In this document: positions 6,012 through 12,370 of the stretch, piece by piece | How the letters are laid out: every line of letters starts with the position of its first letter | Position numbering within the stretch: position 1 is the first letter of the stretch | Source: an uncultured Collinsella sp. | Lineage (GTDB): Bacteria > Actinomycetota > Coriobacteriia > Coriobacteriales > Coriobacteriaceae | Direction: 5' to 3' | DNA length: 15,423 nucleotides | Assembly: GCA_902494945.1 (NCBI GenBank) | Contig: CABUVF010000034.1 | Span: 1 to 15,423 of the forward strand | Position numbers and translations under genes: made by a program | Notes under the pieces: model-generated | The model's input: the letters and a program-made list of their open reading frames with translations, nothing else | Told to the model about the DNA's origin: nothing | The model's database searches: none

Positions 6012-7214
6012 ATGCAGATTACCTCAGGCCTGCCTGAAGGCTTTAACGCCGGCGCGTACGACATGATTGTCGTCGGTGCCGGATATGCCGGTGCCGTTTG
6101 TGCCCGCCGTCTTGCCGAGACCATCGGCTATCGCGTTGCCGTTTTGGAGCGCCGTAGCCACATTGCGGGCAATGCCTATGATTGCACTGACGAGGCCGGA
6201 ATCCTGATCCACGAGTACGGTCCGCATATCTATCACACCTTTAACGAGCGCGTGCACAATTTCCTGTCGCGCTTTACCAAGTGGACGGATTATCAGCACA
6301 AGGTGCTCGCCAACATCAACGGCACCCTTATGCCCGTGCCCTTCAATCATGCGAGTCTCAAGCTCGCCTTTGGTGATGAGCGCGGCGAGGAGCTGTATCA
6401 GAAGCTCGTGGAGACCTTTGGCAAGGATGTCAAGGTGCCCATTATGGAGCTGCGTAAGAAGAACGACCCCGACTTGGCCGAGGTCGCCGATTACGTCTAC
6501 GAGAACGTCTTTTTGCATTACACCATGAAGCAGTGGGGCCAGACGCCCGACCAGATCGATCCCTCGATCACCGGTCGTGTTCCCGTCTTTGTGGGCGACG
6601 ATGACCGCTATTTCCCGCAGGCTCCCTTCCAGGGTATGCCGCAGGACGGCTACACGGCGCTGTTCGAGCATATGCTCGACCACGACCTGATCGACGTGTT
6701 CTGCGACGTGGACGCCCGCGATCTCTTTGAGATCGACGAGACCACCGTCAAGATCGGTGGCAAGGTCTACGGCGGCGAGATTGTCTATACCGGTCCGCTC
6801 GATGAGCTGTTCAACCTCGACCTGGGCGCGCTGCCGTACCGCACGCTCGACATGAAGTTCGAGACGCTCGATATGGACCAGTTCCAGCCCGTGGGCACCG
6901 TCAACTACACCACGAGCGAGGATTACACGCGCATCACCGAGTTCAAGAACATGACCGGTCAGGTCCTGCCCGGCAAGACCACCATCATGAAGGAGTACTC
7001 CAAGGCCTATACGCCCGGCTCGGGCGAGACGCCGTATTACGCCATTCTTGAGCCCGAGAACCGCGAGCTCTATGAGCGCTATCTTGAGCGCGTCCAGAAC
7101 CTGACAAACTTCCACCCGGTGGGTCGTCTGGCCGAGTATCGTTACTACGATATGGATGCCGTGACCAATTCCGCCCTCGATCTTTCGGATGAGATTATCG
7201 CCTGCCATGCATAA
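6012..7214 (+). CDS. glf: UDP-galactopyranose mutase
   Basis: This FAD-dependent cytoplasmic enzyme interconverts UDP-galactopyranose and UDP-galactofuranose, the donor for galactofuranose in surface polysaccharides. The 400-residue protein shows a dinucleotide-binding start, DMIVVGAGYAGAVCARRLAE (17-36), with GxGxxG at 22-27. The acidic end of the second strand follows (VLERRSHIAGNAYD, 44-57), then EYGPHIYHT at 68-76. The C-terminal half carries GTVNYTTSEDYTRITEFK and GRLAEYRYYDMD, both typical of the family. AAGGAG at 6001-6006 with 5-nt spacing supports ATG 6012, giving a ~16-residue lead before the FAD fold; a start at Met18 would lack such a site. Its end overlaps the next glycosyltransferase by 8 nt, so the two are likely co-transcribed and translationally coupled. 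Confidence 0.95.
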   Translation: MQITSGLPEGFNAGAYDMIVVGAGYAGAVCARRLAETIGYRVAVLERRSHIAGNAYDCTDEAGILIHEYGPHIYHTFNERVHNFLSRFTKWTDYQHKVLANINGTLMPVPFNHASLKLAFGDERGEELYQKLVETFGKDVKVPIMELRKKNDPDLAEVADYVYENVFLHYTMKQWGQTPDQIDPSITGRVPVFVGDDDRYFPQAPFQGMPQDGYTALFEHMLDHDLIDVFCDVDARDLFEIDETTVKIGGKVYGGEIVYTGPLDELFNLDLGALPYRTLDMKFETLDMDQFQPVGTVNYTTSEDYTRITEFKNMTGQVLPGKTTIMKEYSKAYTPGSGETPYYAILEPENRELYERYLERVQNLTNFHPVGRLAEYRYYDMDAVTNSALDLSDEIIACHA

Positions 7215-8238
7215 AGTCATAACATTCGGTATTCCCTCGTATAACGCCGCTAAGGACATGGACCATTGCATCACCTCCATCTTGGAGGGGAGCAATTATG
7301 CCACCGATATCGAGATTATCGTGGTGGACGACGGCTCCAAGGATGAGACGGCCGCCAAGGCCGACGAGTGGGAGGCCCGTTATCCTGGAATCATCCGCGC
7401 GGTGCACCAGGAGAATGGCGGCCACGGTATTGCCGTCCTTTCGGGTCTGCGCGAGGCGCAGGGCACCTACTACAAGGTTGTCGACTCGGACGACTGGCTT
7501 GACGGCGCTGCCCTTTCGACCATGCTGTCGATTCTGCGCGGCTTTGAAGAGCGCGACCAGCGCGTTGACCTGTTCATCTCGAACTACGTGTACGAGAAGG
7601 TTTACGAGGGTACGCATACGGCCATTGGTTACAAGTTTGCCCTGCCTCGAAAAAAGATCTTTACCTGGGACCAGATCGGCCATTTCCGTTTGGACCAGAA
7701 TCTGCTCATGCACAGCCTGTGCTATCGCACGGATGTGCTGCGCGAGTCCAACCTGCCCATGCCGCCGCACACGTTCTATGTGGACAACATCTACGCCTAC
7801 GTGCCGCTGCCGCGTTGCAAGACCATGTACTACGCCGACATCGACCTCTATCGCTACTTTATCGGTCGCGAGGGCCAGAGTGTCAACGAGGCCACGATGG
7901 TCAAGCGTCTGGACCAGCAGTTCCGTGTTACGCGTATCATGATGGAGTCGTACCACCTGTACAGCGATGTCGAGTCGTCGCGTCTGCGTTCGTACATGAT
8001 GGGCTACTTCACCATGATGATGGCGATCTGCTCGGTGCTGACCAAGCTTTCCGAGGAAGATTGCGCCGACGAGCGCCTAAAGACGCTGTGGAATGATTTG
8101 AAGGCCTACGACGAGCGCATGTATCGTCGTGCCCGCTACGGTGTGGTCGGGTTCTTCACTAACCTCCGCGGTCGTGCCGGAGACAAAACCACACTCGGCC
8201 TATACCGTCTTGCCTCGAAGATCTTCAAATTCAACTAA
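7207..8238 (+). CDS. Family 2 glycosyltransferase
   Basis: GT-A fold glycosyltransferase of 343 residues that probably moves a sugar from a nucleotide donor to a surface glycan. It starts with the GT2 strand ITFGIPSYNAA (5-15), followed by EIIVVDDGSKDET (36-48), AVHQENGGHG (65-74) and the metal-binding-like YYKVVDSDDWLD (88-99). No clear transmembrane helix is seen, so it is likely cytosolic or membrane-associated. Pairing with glf suggests a galactofuranosyl or related transfer, but that is inference from context. ATG 7207 overlaps the glf stop by 8 nt; an alternative ATG at 7189 adds six residues. Neither has a strong ribosome site, which fits translational coupling. The gene's last 20 coding bases recur inverted at 8410-8429. 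The next feature downstream is stem-loop element B, not a standard terminator. Confidence 0.9.
   Translation: MHKVITFGIPSYNAAKDMDHCITSILEGSNYATDIEIIVVDDGSKDETAAKADEWEARYPGIIRAVHQENGGHGIAVLSGLREAQGTYYKVVDSDDWLDGAALSTMLSILRGFEERDQRVDLFISNYVYEKVYEGTHTAIGYKFALPRKKIFTWDQIGHFRLDQNLLMHSLCYRTDVLRESNLPMPPHTFYVDNIYAYVPLPRCKTMYYADIDLYRYFIGREGQSVNEATMVKRLDQQFRVTRIMMESYHLYSDVESSRLRSYMMGYFTMMMAICSVLTKLSEEDCADERLKTLWNDLKAYDERMYRRARYGVVGFFTNLRGRAGDKTTLGLYRLASKIFKFN
8215..8234. repeat. Left copy of a 20-nt inverted repeat (glycosyltransferase 3' end)
   Basis: The 20 bases encoding SKIFKFN near the glycosyltransferase stop recur as an exact reverse complement at 8410-8429. The centre (GAAGATCTTC) is itself palindromic. 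The second copy continues as a similar coding sequence on the minus strand, so the repeat reflects duplicated coding DNA rather than a protein-binding site. Confidence 0.8.
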
Positions 8239-8270
8239 CTGCTGAGTAATCGCTGCTGATAGGTTGACTG

Positions 8271-8380
8271 GGCCCCTTGGCCTTTAGTTTGCTACTGCGA
8301 ACAGTCCTGCTCGCACGGAAAGCACATTGAGTGCTTTCCGGCTCGTGCGGAACTTGTAGCAAACTAAAGGCCAAGGGGCC
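8271..8380 (+). repeat. Large nested stem-loop element B (downstream of the glycosyltransferase)
   Basis: The 25-bp arms 8271-8295 and 8356-8380 are perfectly complementary. An inner 10-bp hairpin, CGGAAAGCAC (8316-8325) with GTGCTTTCCG (8331-8340), has an ATTGA loop. In the left unpaired flank lies ACAGTCCT (8301-8308), in the right TGCGGAACT (8346-8354). AGTCC can pair with GGAACT leaving one bulged A. The loop context CACATTGAGTG (8323-8333) nearly matches element C. The element begins 32 nt after the glycosyltransferase stop. No T-run follows on either strand. It also lies 25 nt beyond the stop of the inverted relic. Strand is that of the preceding intact gene. Confidence 0.8.
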
Positions 8381-8405
8381 TCTGCTATAAGAATCGATTG
8401 TCAGG

Positions 8406-8444
8406 TTATTTGAATTTGAAGATCTTCGACGCGCGGTACACAGG
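8406..8444 (-). pseudogene. Relic of a glycosyltransferase 3' end, inverted
   Basis: On the minus strand the frame ending at TAA 8408-8406 reads PVYRASKIFKFK, against GLYRLASKIFKFN at the end of the intact glycosyltransferase. Twenty nucleotides are identical and a single residue is missing between the arginine and alanine. Upstream in this frame a stop (TAA) occurs within about 20 codons and similarity is lost, so only a stub remains. It sits between elements B and C. The likely origin is a second, oppositely oriented glycosyltransferase gene of the same family, mostly deleted. The match is short but covers both protein and DNA. Confidence 0.6.
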
Positions 8445-8473
8445 GGCCTGGGCTGAAAAGAATTAGATTGGAA

Positions 8474-8602
8474 GTCGGTCGGAGGCGGGCGGGCATTACG
8501 TTTGTCGCGAGTTCCGCATGCAAAGAAGGCCACTTAATGTGGCCTTCGTCTTGCATAGGACTGTAGAGCAGCAAACGTAATGCCCGCCCGCCTCCGACCG
8601 AC
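8474..8602 (-). repeat. Large nested stem-loop element C (downstream of the P1 peptidase)
   Basis: The 31-bp arms 8474-8504 and 8572-8602 are perfectly complementary, the longest of the three. Inside are ATGCAA/TTGCAT (8518-8523 with 8551-8556) and GAAGGCCAC/GTGGCCTTC (8525-8533 with 8539-8547) around a TTAAT loop. Plus-strand flanks hold AGTTCCGCA (8510-8518) and AGGACTGT (8557-8564). These are the reverse complements of the element B motifs, so B and C are the same core in opposite orientation. Read along the peptidase gene, C starts 12 nt after its stop codon. No U-tract follows on either strand. Confidence 0.8.
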
Positions 8603-8614
8603 GGTCGAGTGAGA

Positions 8615-9616
8615 TTACTTTGCGGCGCCGGGGATGCCGTGGGAGGTTTTGGCGGTTTTGGCTCCGTTTACGATGGCGGTTTCCAGGGCCCTTACGGCGA
8701 GCATGCCCAGTAGGTCTAGGGGTGCGGCGGCGCTAGCCTGGGCACCCAACTTGCCGCTGGCAAGGGTGTAGATGGTGTCGCCGTCGTTGGTGGTGTGCGT
8801 GGGACGGATGGCGTGTGCGTAGGCGTCTGCGGCCATTTGGGAGACCTTGGTGGCCTGGGCCTTAGTGAGCTCCATGTTGGTGACGATGCAGCTGATGGTG
8901 GTGTTGGTGCGGTCGAGCGGCATCTGCATGGATCCGGCGGCGGCAAAGGCTGCGAGTTCCATGTCGACGATCTGGTCGCTATCGGCTGCGGCACGCATAC
9001 CGGCGACCCACTCGCCGGTGAAGGGGTCGACAACGTTGCCGCAGGCGTTGACCGAAACCACGGCGCCTACCTTAACGGGACCGAGCGCCACGGCGGCAGT
9101 GCCAAGTCCGGCCTTCATGCAGGTGGCAGGGCCCATGAGCTTACCCACGGTAGCGCCCGTGCCGGCGCCTACGTTGCCCTGTTCGAGCTTGGTGGGGGTG
9201 TGGTCGAGCGCCTCGCGCACGGCGGCGATGCCGGCCTCAATGTCGGGGCGAACGGTGGGGTCGCCAAAGGCAAGGTCGAAGATACAGCTGGAGCACACGA
9301 TGGGCACCTGCGTGGGGCCGACGGGCAGACCAATGCCGCGGCTCTCGAGTTCGCGGGCCACGCCGCTTGCAGCCTCGAGGCCAAAGGCCGATCCGCCCGA
9401 AAGGCAGACGGCGTGGACCTTATCGACGGTGTTTTCGGGACGCAGCAGGTCGGTCTCACGCGAAGCGGGGGCGCCACCACGTACGTCAACGCCACCGGTG
9501 GCACCCTCGGGCGCCACGATTACGGTGCAGCCGGTGCCAGCCTCCTCGTCCGTATAGTTGCCAAAGCAAAAGCCATCGACATTGCAAACATCGATGGCTT
9601 CGAGCAGTGTGTCCAT
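8615..9616 (-). CDS. P1/S58 family peptidase (DmpA-like aminopeptidase/esterase)
   Basis: A 333-residue member of the P1 family, N-terminal-nucleophile enzymes that cleave themselves into two chains and act as aminopeptidases or amidases. Family segments seen: DGFCFGNYTDEEAGTGCTVI (14-33), VHAVCLSGGSAFGLEAASG (67-85), GNVGAGTGATVGK (148-160) and DRTNTTISCIVTN (235-247). The NTT at 238-240 is at the place where the chain is usually cut and where a Ser or Thr becomes the new N-terminal nucleophile. I assign Thr by position, not by proof. The frame is open much further upstream, but that part is a shadow of maf. ATG 9616 has AGGAG 5 nt before it and begins the family homology. No signal peptide is visible. 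The substrate is unknown. Element C lies just past its stop. Confidence 0.88.
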   Translation of the reverse strand: MDTLLEAIDVCNVDGFCFGNYTDEEAGTGCTVIVAPEGATGGVDVRGGAPASRETDLLRPENTVDKVHAVCLSGGSAFGLEAASGVARELESRGIGLPVGPTQVPIVCSSCIFDLAFGDPTVRPDIEAGIAAVREALDHTPTKLEQGNVGAGTGATVGKLMGPATCMKAGLGTAAVALGPVKVGAVVSVNACGNVVDPFTGEWVAGMRAAADSDQIVDMELAAFAAAGSMQMPLDRTNTTISCIVTNMELTKAQATKVSQMAADAYAHAIRPTHTTNDGDTIYTLASGKLGAQASAAAPLDLLGMLAVRALETAIVNGAKTAKTSHGIPGAAK

Positions 9617-9638
9617 GTGTTCTCCTATCGGTTTTCCG

Positions 9639-9655
9639 CCGGGCCTTATGCCCGG
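9639..9655 (-). promoter_or_regulatory. Hairpin in the peptidase leader
   Basis: CCGGGC (9639-9644) pairs with GCCCGG (9650-9655) around a 5-nt loop. It lies 22 nt upstream of the peptidase ATG, between the maf terminator and the peptidase ribosome site. No T-run follows, so it is more likely part of the leader than a terminator. Confidence 0.35.
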
Positions 9656-9674
9656 TCGGGATCCGTACGGTACG

Positions 9675-9708
9675 GCAAAATTGTAGGCGCTGGGGGATAC
9701 CCAGCGCC
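9675..9708 (-). terminator. Intrinsic terminator after maf
   Basis: On the minus strand GGCGCTGGG pairs with CCCAGCGCC (9700-9708 with 9686-9694) around a 5-nt loop, followed by TACAATTTTG. It begins 8 nt past the maf stop. AATTG/CAATT can extend the base of the stem. It would end the DJ-1/maf transcript and leave the peptidase with its own promoter. Confidence 0.8.
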
Positions 9709-9716
9709 AGATGCAA

Positions 9717-10298
9717 TTACGAGAGTTTTTGAATCGCGCGTGCGACGCGAGCGATGGGCAAGCCCACCACGTTGTAGAAGTCACCCGAAATATCGTGCAC
9801 AAGCATGCGGCCGCCTGTGCCTTGGATGCCGTAGGCCCCGGCCTTGTCCATGGGTTCGCCGGAGGCAACATAGCGCTCGATCTGCTCTTCGGTAAGCTCA
9901 TAGAACGTCACGTCGGTCACATCGACAAACGACAGGCTCTCGGCGGCATGCGGAGCTGTAGCGTCGCCGGCTTTAACGATGCAGACGCCGGTTGCGACCT
10001 GGTGCGTGCGGCCCGAAAGCTCGCGGAGCATGGTGCGCGCCTCGTCCCCGTCTGCTGGCTTGCCCAAAATTTGGCCGTCAAAGGTGACAATAGTATCGGC
10101 CGCGACGGTCAGTTCGTTGGGCTCGGCATGCTCGGCTGCAACGGCGGCGGCTTTGGCACGCGCCAAGCGCTCGACGAGTGTAAGCGGAGCTTCGCCATCA
10201 AAAGGCGTTTCGTCGATATCTGCGGGAATCACGCGAATGTCATAGCCCGCCTCGCGCATCAACTCGATGCGGCGCGGTGATTGCGAAGCCAAAATCAT
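9717..10298 (-). CDS. maf: Maf-family nucleoside triphosphate pyrophosphatase
   Basis: Cytoplasmic house-cleaning enzyme that hydrolyses non-canonical or pyrimidine nucleoside triphosphates (dTTP/UTP type in the YhdE group) to monophosphate and pyrophosphate. The 193-residue protein has the family motifs: ILASQSPRR at 2-10, VAADTIV at 65-71 with the catalytic-type Asp68, ILGKP at 77-81, DKAGAYGIQG at 151-160 and GDFYNVVGLP at 172-181. The DKAGAYGIQG form favours the dTTP/UTP subgroup over the m7GTP one. Its ATG overlaps the stop of the DJ-1 gene (ATGA at 10298-10295), so translation is coupled to it. An intrinsic terminator follows. In other bacteria Maf has been linked to septum or cell-division control; nothing here tests that. 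Confidence 0.93.
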   Translation of the reverse strand: MILASQSPRRIELMREAGYDIRVIPADIDETPFDGEAPLTLVERLARAKAAAVAAEHAEPNELTVAADTIVTFDGQILGKPADGDEARTMLRELSGRTHQVATGVCIVKAGDATAPHAAESLSFVDVTDVTFYELTEEQIERYVASGEPMDKAGAYGIQGTGGRMLVHDISGDFYNVVGLPIARVARAIQKLS

Positions 10299-10837
10299 AG
10301 CTGAATGCCCTCGGCGACCTTCTCGACGGCCTTGTCGCCGGCGAGCGTGCGCAGCAGCTCAAGCGCAAAGGGGAGCGACTGGGCCATGCCGCTGGCGGTG
10401 ATGATGTTGCCGTCTTGCGTAACCTTCTCGCCGGTATAGGCGCCTTCGGGGAAGCTTTTCTCAAAGCCAGGGAAGCATGTGGCGTGGCGCCCCTCGAGTA
10501 GGTCGAGCTCGCCCAGGATAAACGGGGCGGCGCAGATGGCGGCAACGTGCTTGGTCGCGGCGAACTCGCAGACCACGTCGCAGACGCGCTGATCGGCACG
10601 CAGGTTGGTGGCACCGGGCAAGCCGCCGGGCAGCACGACGCAGTCGTACTCGTCAAAGTTGATCTCATCAAAGAGCGCATCGCAGGTCACGGGGATCTGC
10701 AGCGAGCTTACGACCTCACGTGTGGGCATAATCGAGACGAGCGTGGCACGCACACCGCCGCGACGCATGACATCGACCATGGTCAAGCATTCAATAGTTT
10801 CAAAGCCATCGGCGGCGAGAACGGCAACGCTGGGCAT
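10295..10837 (-). CDS. DJ-1/PfpI (ThiJ/YajL-like) family protein
   Basis: A 180-residue single-domain protein of the DJ-1/ThiJ class, related to glutamine amidotransferase folds. Such proteins act as deglycases, chaperones or stress proteins, with the true substrate often uncertain. Seen are GFETIE (11-16) with the conserved Glu13, CVVLPGGLPGA (66-76) and AAICAAP (99-105), where Cys102 sits on the nucleophile elbow. I chose ATG 10837 because AAAGGA lies just upstream and homology begins at MPSVAVLAADGFE; a longer start at 10861 would have no good ribosome site. It is the first gene of a two-gene unit with maf. A promoter-like pair and an 8-bp direct repeat lie upstream. Amidotransferase activity is not implied. 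Confidence 0.88.
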   Translation of the reverse strand: MPSVAVLAADGFETIECLTMVDVMRRGGVRATLVSIMPTREVVSSLQIPVTCDALFDEINFDEYDCVVLPGGLPGATNLRADQRVCDVVCEFAATKHVAAICAAPFILGELDLLEGRHATCFPGFEKSFPEGAYTGEKVTQDGNIITASGMAQSLPFALELLRTLAGDKAVEKVAEGIQL

Positions 10838-10873
10838 GAGGGTTCCTTTCATAGGCGGCATACAATTAGCCGT

Positions 10874-10902
10874 CTTATACCCCGAAGACCTCCGCTTGCC
10901 AC
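10874..10902 (-). promoter_or_regulatory. Putative promoter of the DJ-1/maf operon
   Basis: On the minus strand GTGGCA (10902-10897) and TATAAG (10879-10874) are separated by exactly 17 nt. They lie about 37 nt before the DJ-1 start, a reasonable sigma-70 arrangement with a weak -35. Confidence 0.45.
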
Positions 10903-10913
10903 GCTCGATTTCT

Positions 10914-10937
10914 CAATGATTTATCTGAGCAATGATT
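10914..10937. repeat. 8-bp direct repeat upstream of the DJ-1/maf promoter
   Basis: CAATGATT occurs at 10914-10921 and again at 10930-10937, separated by TATCTGAG. It lies just upstream of the putative -35, so it could bind a regulator. It could equally be part of the weak 3' region of the methyltransferase gene that ends at 10944. Confidence 0.4.
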
Positions 10938-10943
10938 GAGTGA

Positions 10944-12257
10944 CTAGTTGCGCCTAAGGTGGACGACGGTCTCGCAGTGGAAGGTTTGCGGGAACAGGTC
11001 GACTGGCGTGATCTTGACGGGGGAGAAGGTGCCTTCTTCGACAAAGCGTTTGAGATCGCGCGCCAGGGTGGCCGGGTCGCAGCTCACGTAGGCGACATCG
11101 CGAGCACTCGTGCTGGCGATAAGGTCGATCGCTTCGGGGGCGAGGCCTGCGCGCGGCGGGTCGACCACCAAGACGTCGGCATCCTGGTCGGGGAACTCGC
11201 GCACCGCGTCTCCGCCAATGACGTCGACGTTATCAAGCTTGTTGATCTCCAGGTTACGGCGCAGGTCGCGCACGGCCGGGCCGTAGGCCTCGACGGCGGC
11301 GACGAAGTCGCAGCGGCGGGCGAGCGGCAGGGTAAAGGTTCCGGCGCCGCAGTACAGGTCCACGGCAAGCTCGTCTTCTTGCGGGTCGAGCGCTTCCATG
11401 ACAAGCTCGATCAAAATCTCGGCACCCTTGGTGTTGACCTGGAAAAAAGACGGGGCAGACAAGCGCATCTGACCCCCGGCGATATTCTCGGTCCATGAGC
11501 CCTCTCCGGCGAGCATTTCGACCTTGGAGACACGGCGGGCCTTCTTTTCGCCCTTGCTCATCACGCGCACGATGCTCGTGGGATGAGCGGCGTCCGCCAG
11601 CACGCGGGAGACCTGCGAGCGCGGAAAAGAGCCTGTAGGCGTCCAGAGTGCGACCTCGAGTGCCTTGGTGCGGCGCGATGCGCGAATGCCCACGCGTTCG
11701 AGCCCCAAGTCATGGCTGCCGCTTAGATAGTTGAGTGCGCCGACGACCGATTTGAGCGCCTTCGGGAAGCGCTTATCGAACAGCGGGCACGCATCGACGG
11801 TCACGATTTTGCTGGGGTCGACACCGTGCATGCCAAGGCGCACGCGACCGTTGACGACGGTCGGTTCGAGCTCGATTTTATTGCGGTAGCCCCAGTCGTC
11901 CTTGGTGTGGCAGATGGGCTGTACCAACTCATCGACCTGCTCAGGAGCGAACTTGCCGATGCGCTCGAGCGTGGAGCGCAGGTTTTGCTCCTTGGCGGCG
12001 AGCTGTGCCGTGCGTGAGAGATTGCCCCACGAGCAGCCGCCGCAGATGCCCACGAAGGGGCAGGGAGGCTGAATGCGATCGGGGCTTGGCTCCAGAATCT
12101 CGGTGGTGCGGGCGCGCATGAACGACTTGCCGTCCTGTACGACCTCGGCCTCGACGGTGTCGCCTGCCACGGCGCCCTGCACAAAGACGGCCTTGCCGTT
12201 GTCGGCGTGCGCCAGCCCGTCGGCGCCGTAGGTCATCGATTCTATAGTGAGCTTCAT
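10944..12257 (-). CDS. RNA m5U methyltransferase, RumA/TrmA family (iron-sulfur type)
   Basis: SAM-dependent methyltransferase that makes 5-methyluridine in RNA, probably 23S rRNA (RlmD/RlmCD type). The 437 residues begin with a TRAM-like beta domain (1-58). Next is an iron-sulfur motif CPFVGICGGC with Cys66, Cys72 and Cys75, plus Cys157. The catalytic part has FFQVN (271-275), DLYCGAGTFT (300-309), VDPPRAGL (365-372), SCDPATLARDL with catalytic Cys393 (392-402) and HCETVV with the likely base Glu429. ATG 12257 starts at the TRAM homology; a longer start at 12293 adds 12 residues without a better ribosome site (AGGG sits only 3 nt from 12257). Target (23S U1939/U747 or tRNA U54) cannot be fixed from sequence. 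It lies between ppk and the DJ-1 gene on the same strand. Confidence 0.93.
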   Translation of the reverse strand: MKLTIESMTYGADGLAHADNGKAVFVQGAVAGDTVEAEVVQDGKSFMRARTTEILEPSPDRIQPPCPFVGICGGCSWGNLSRTAQLAAKEQNLRSTLERIGKFAPEQVDELVQPICHTKDDWGYRNKIELEPTVVNGRVRLGMHGVDPSKIVTVDACPLFDKRFPKALKSVVGALNYLSGSHDLGLERVGIRASRRTKALEVALWTPTGSFPRSQVSRVLADAAHPTSIVRVMSKGEKKARRVSKVEMLAGEGSWTENIAGGQMRLSAPSFFQVNTKGAEILIELVMEALDPQEDELAVDLYCGAGTFTLPLARRCDFVAAVEAYGPAVRDLRRNLEINKLDNVDVIGGDAVREFPDQDADVLVVDPPRAGLAPEAIDLIASTSARDVAYVSCDPATLARDLKRFVEEGTFSPVKITPVDLFPQTFHCETVVHLRRN

Positions 12258-12303
12258 ATCCCTGCCTGTCATTCGTGTTGTTGCTCGCACCATGGTAGCA
12301 GGG

Positions 12304-12347
12304 AAAAGCGCCCCGCATCCGAGGCTTTCCTCAAATGCGGGGCGCTT
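12304..12347 (-). terminator. Intrinsic terminator after ppk
   Basis: AAGCGCCCCGCAT (12306-12318) is perfectly complementary to ATGCGGGGCGCTT (12335-12347). An inner GAGG/CCTC stem has a CTTT loop. On the minus strand the hairpin ends in TTTTCCC. It separates ppk from the methyltransferase gene downstream. Confidence 0.88.
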
Positions 12348-12368
12348 CTACAAACTGCTTCTACAAAC
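12344..12368. repeat. 12-bp tandem direct repeat
   Basis: GCTTCTACAAAC occurs twice (12344-12355 and 12357-12368) separated by one T, between the ppk stop and its terminator. The first copy overlaps the base of the stem. It looks like a small local duplication. Confidence 0.7.
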
Positions 12369-12370
12369 GA

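Noticed and set aside
8231..8533. 100-codon minus-strand frame across the stem-loop elements
   Set aside because: It runs through perfect inverted repeats and out of frame with the glycosyltransferase relic; the protein is low-quality and unlike any family.
8271..8602. Elements B and C as integron attC sites or an insertion sequence with terminal repeats
   Set aside because: No transposase or integrase is present, arms are perfect rather than attC-like with spaced mismatches, and the interior is too short for a gene.
9617..9901. 95-residue N-terminal extension of the P1 peptidase
   Set aside because: It overlaps maf in another frame and lacks homology; ATG 9616 has a good ribosome site and begins the family pattern.
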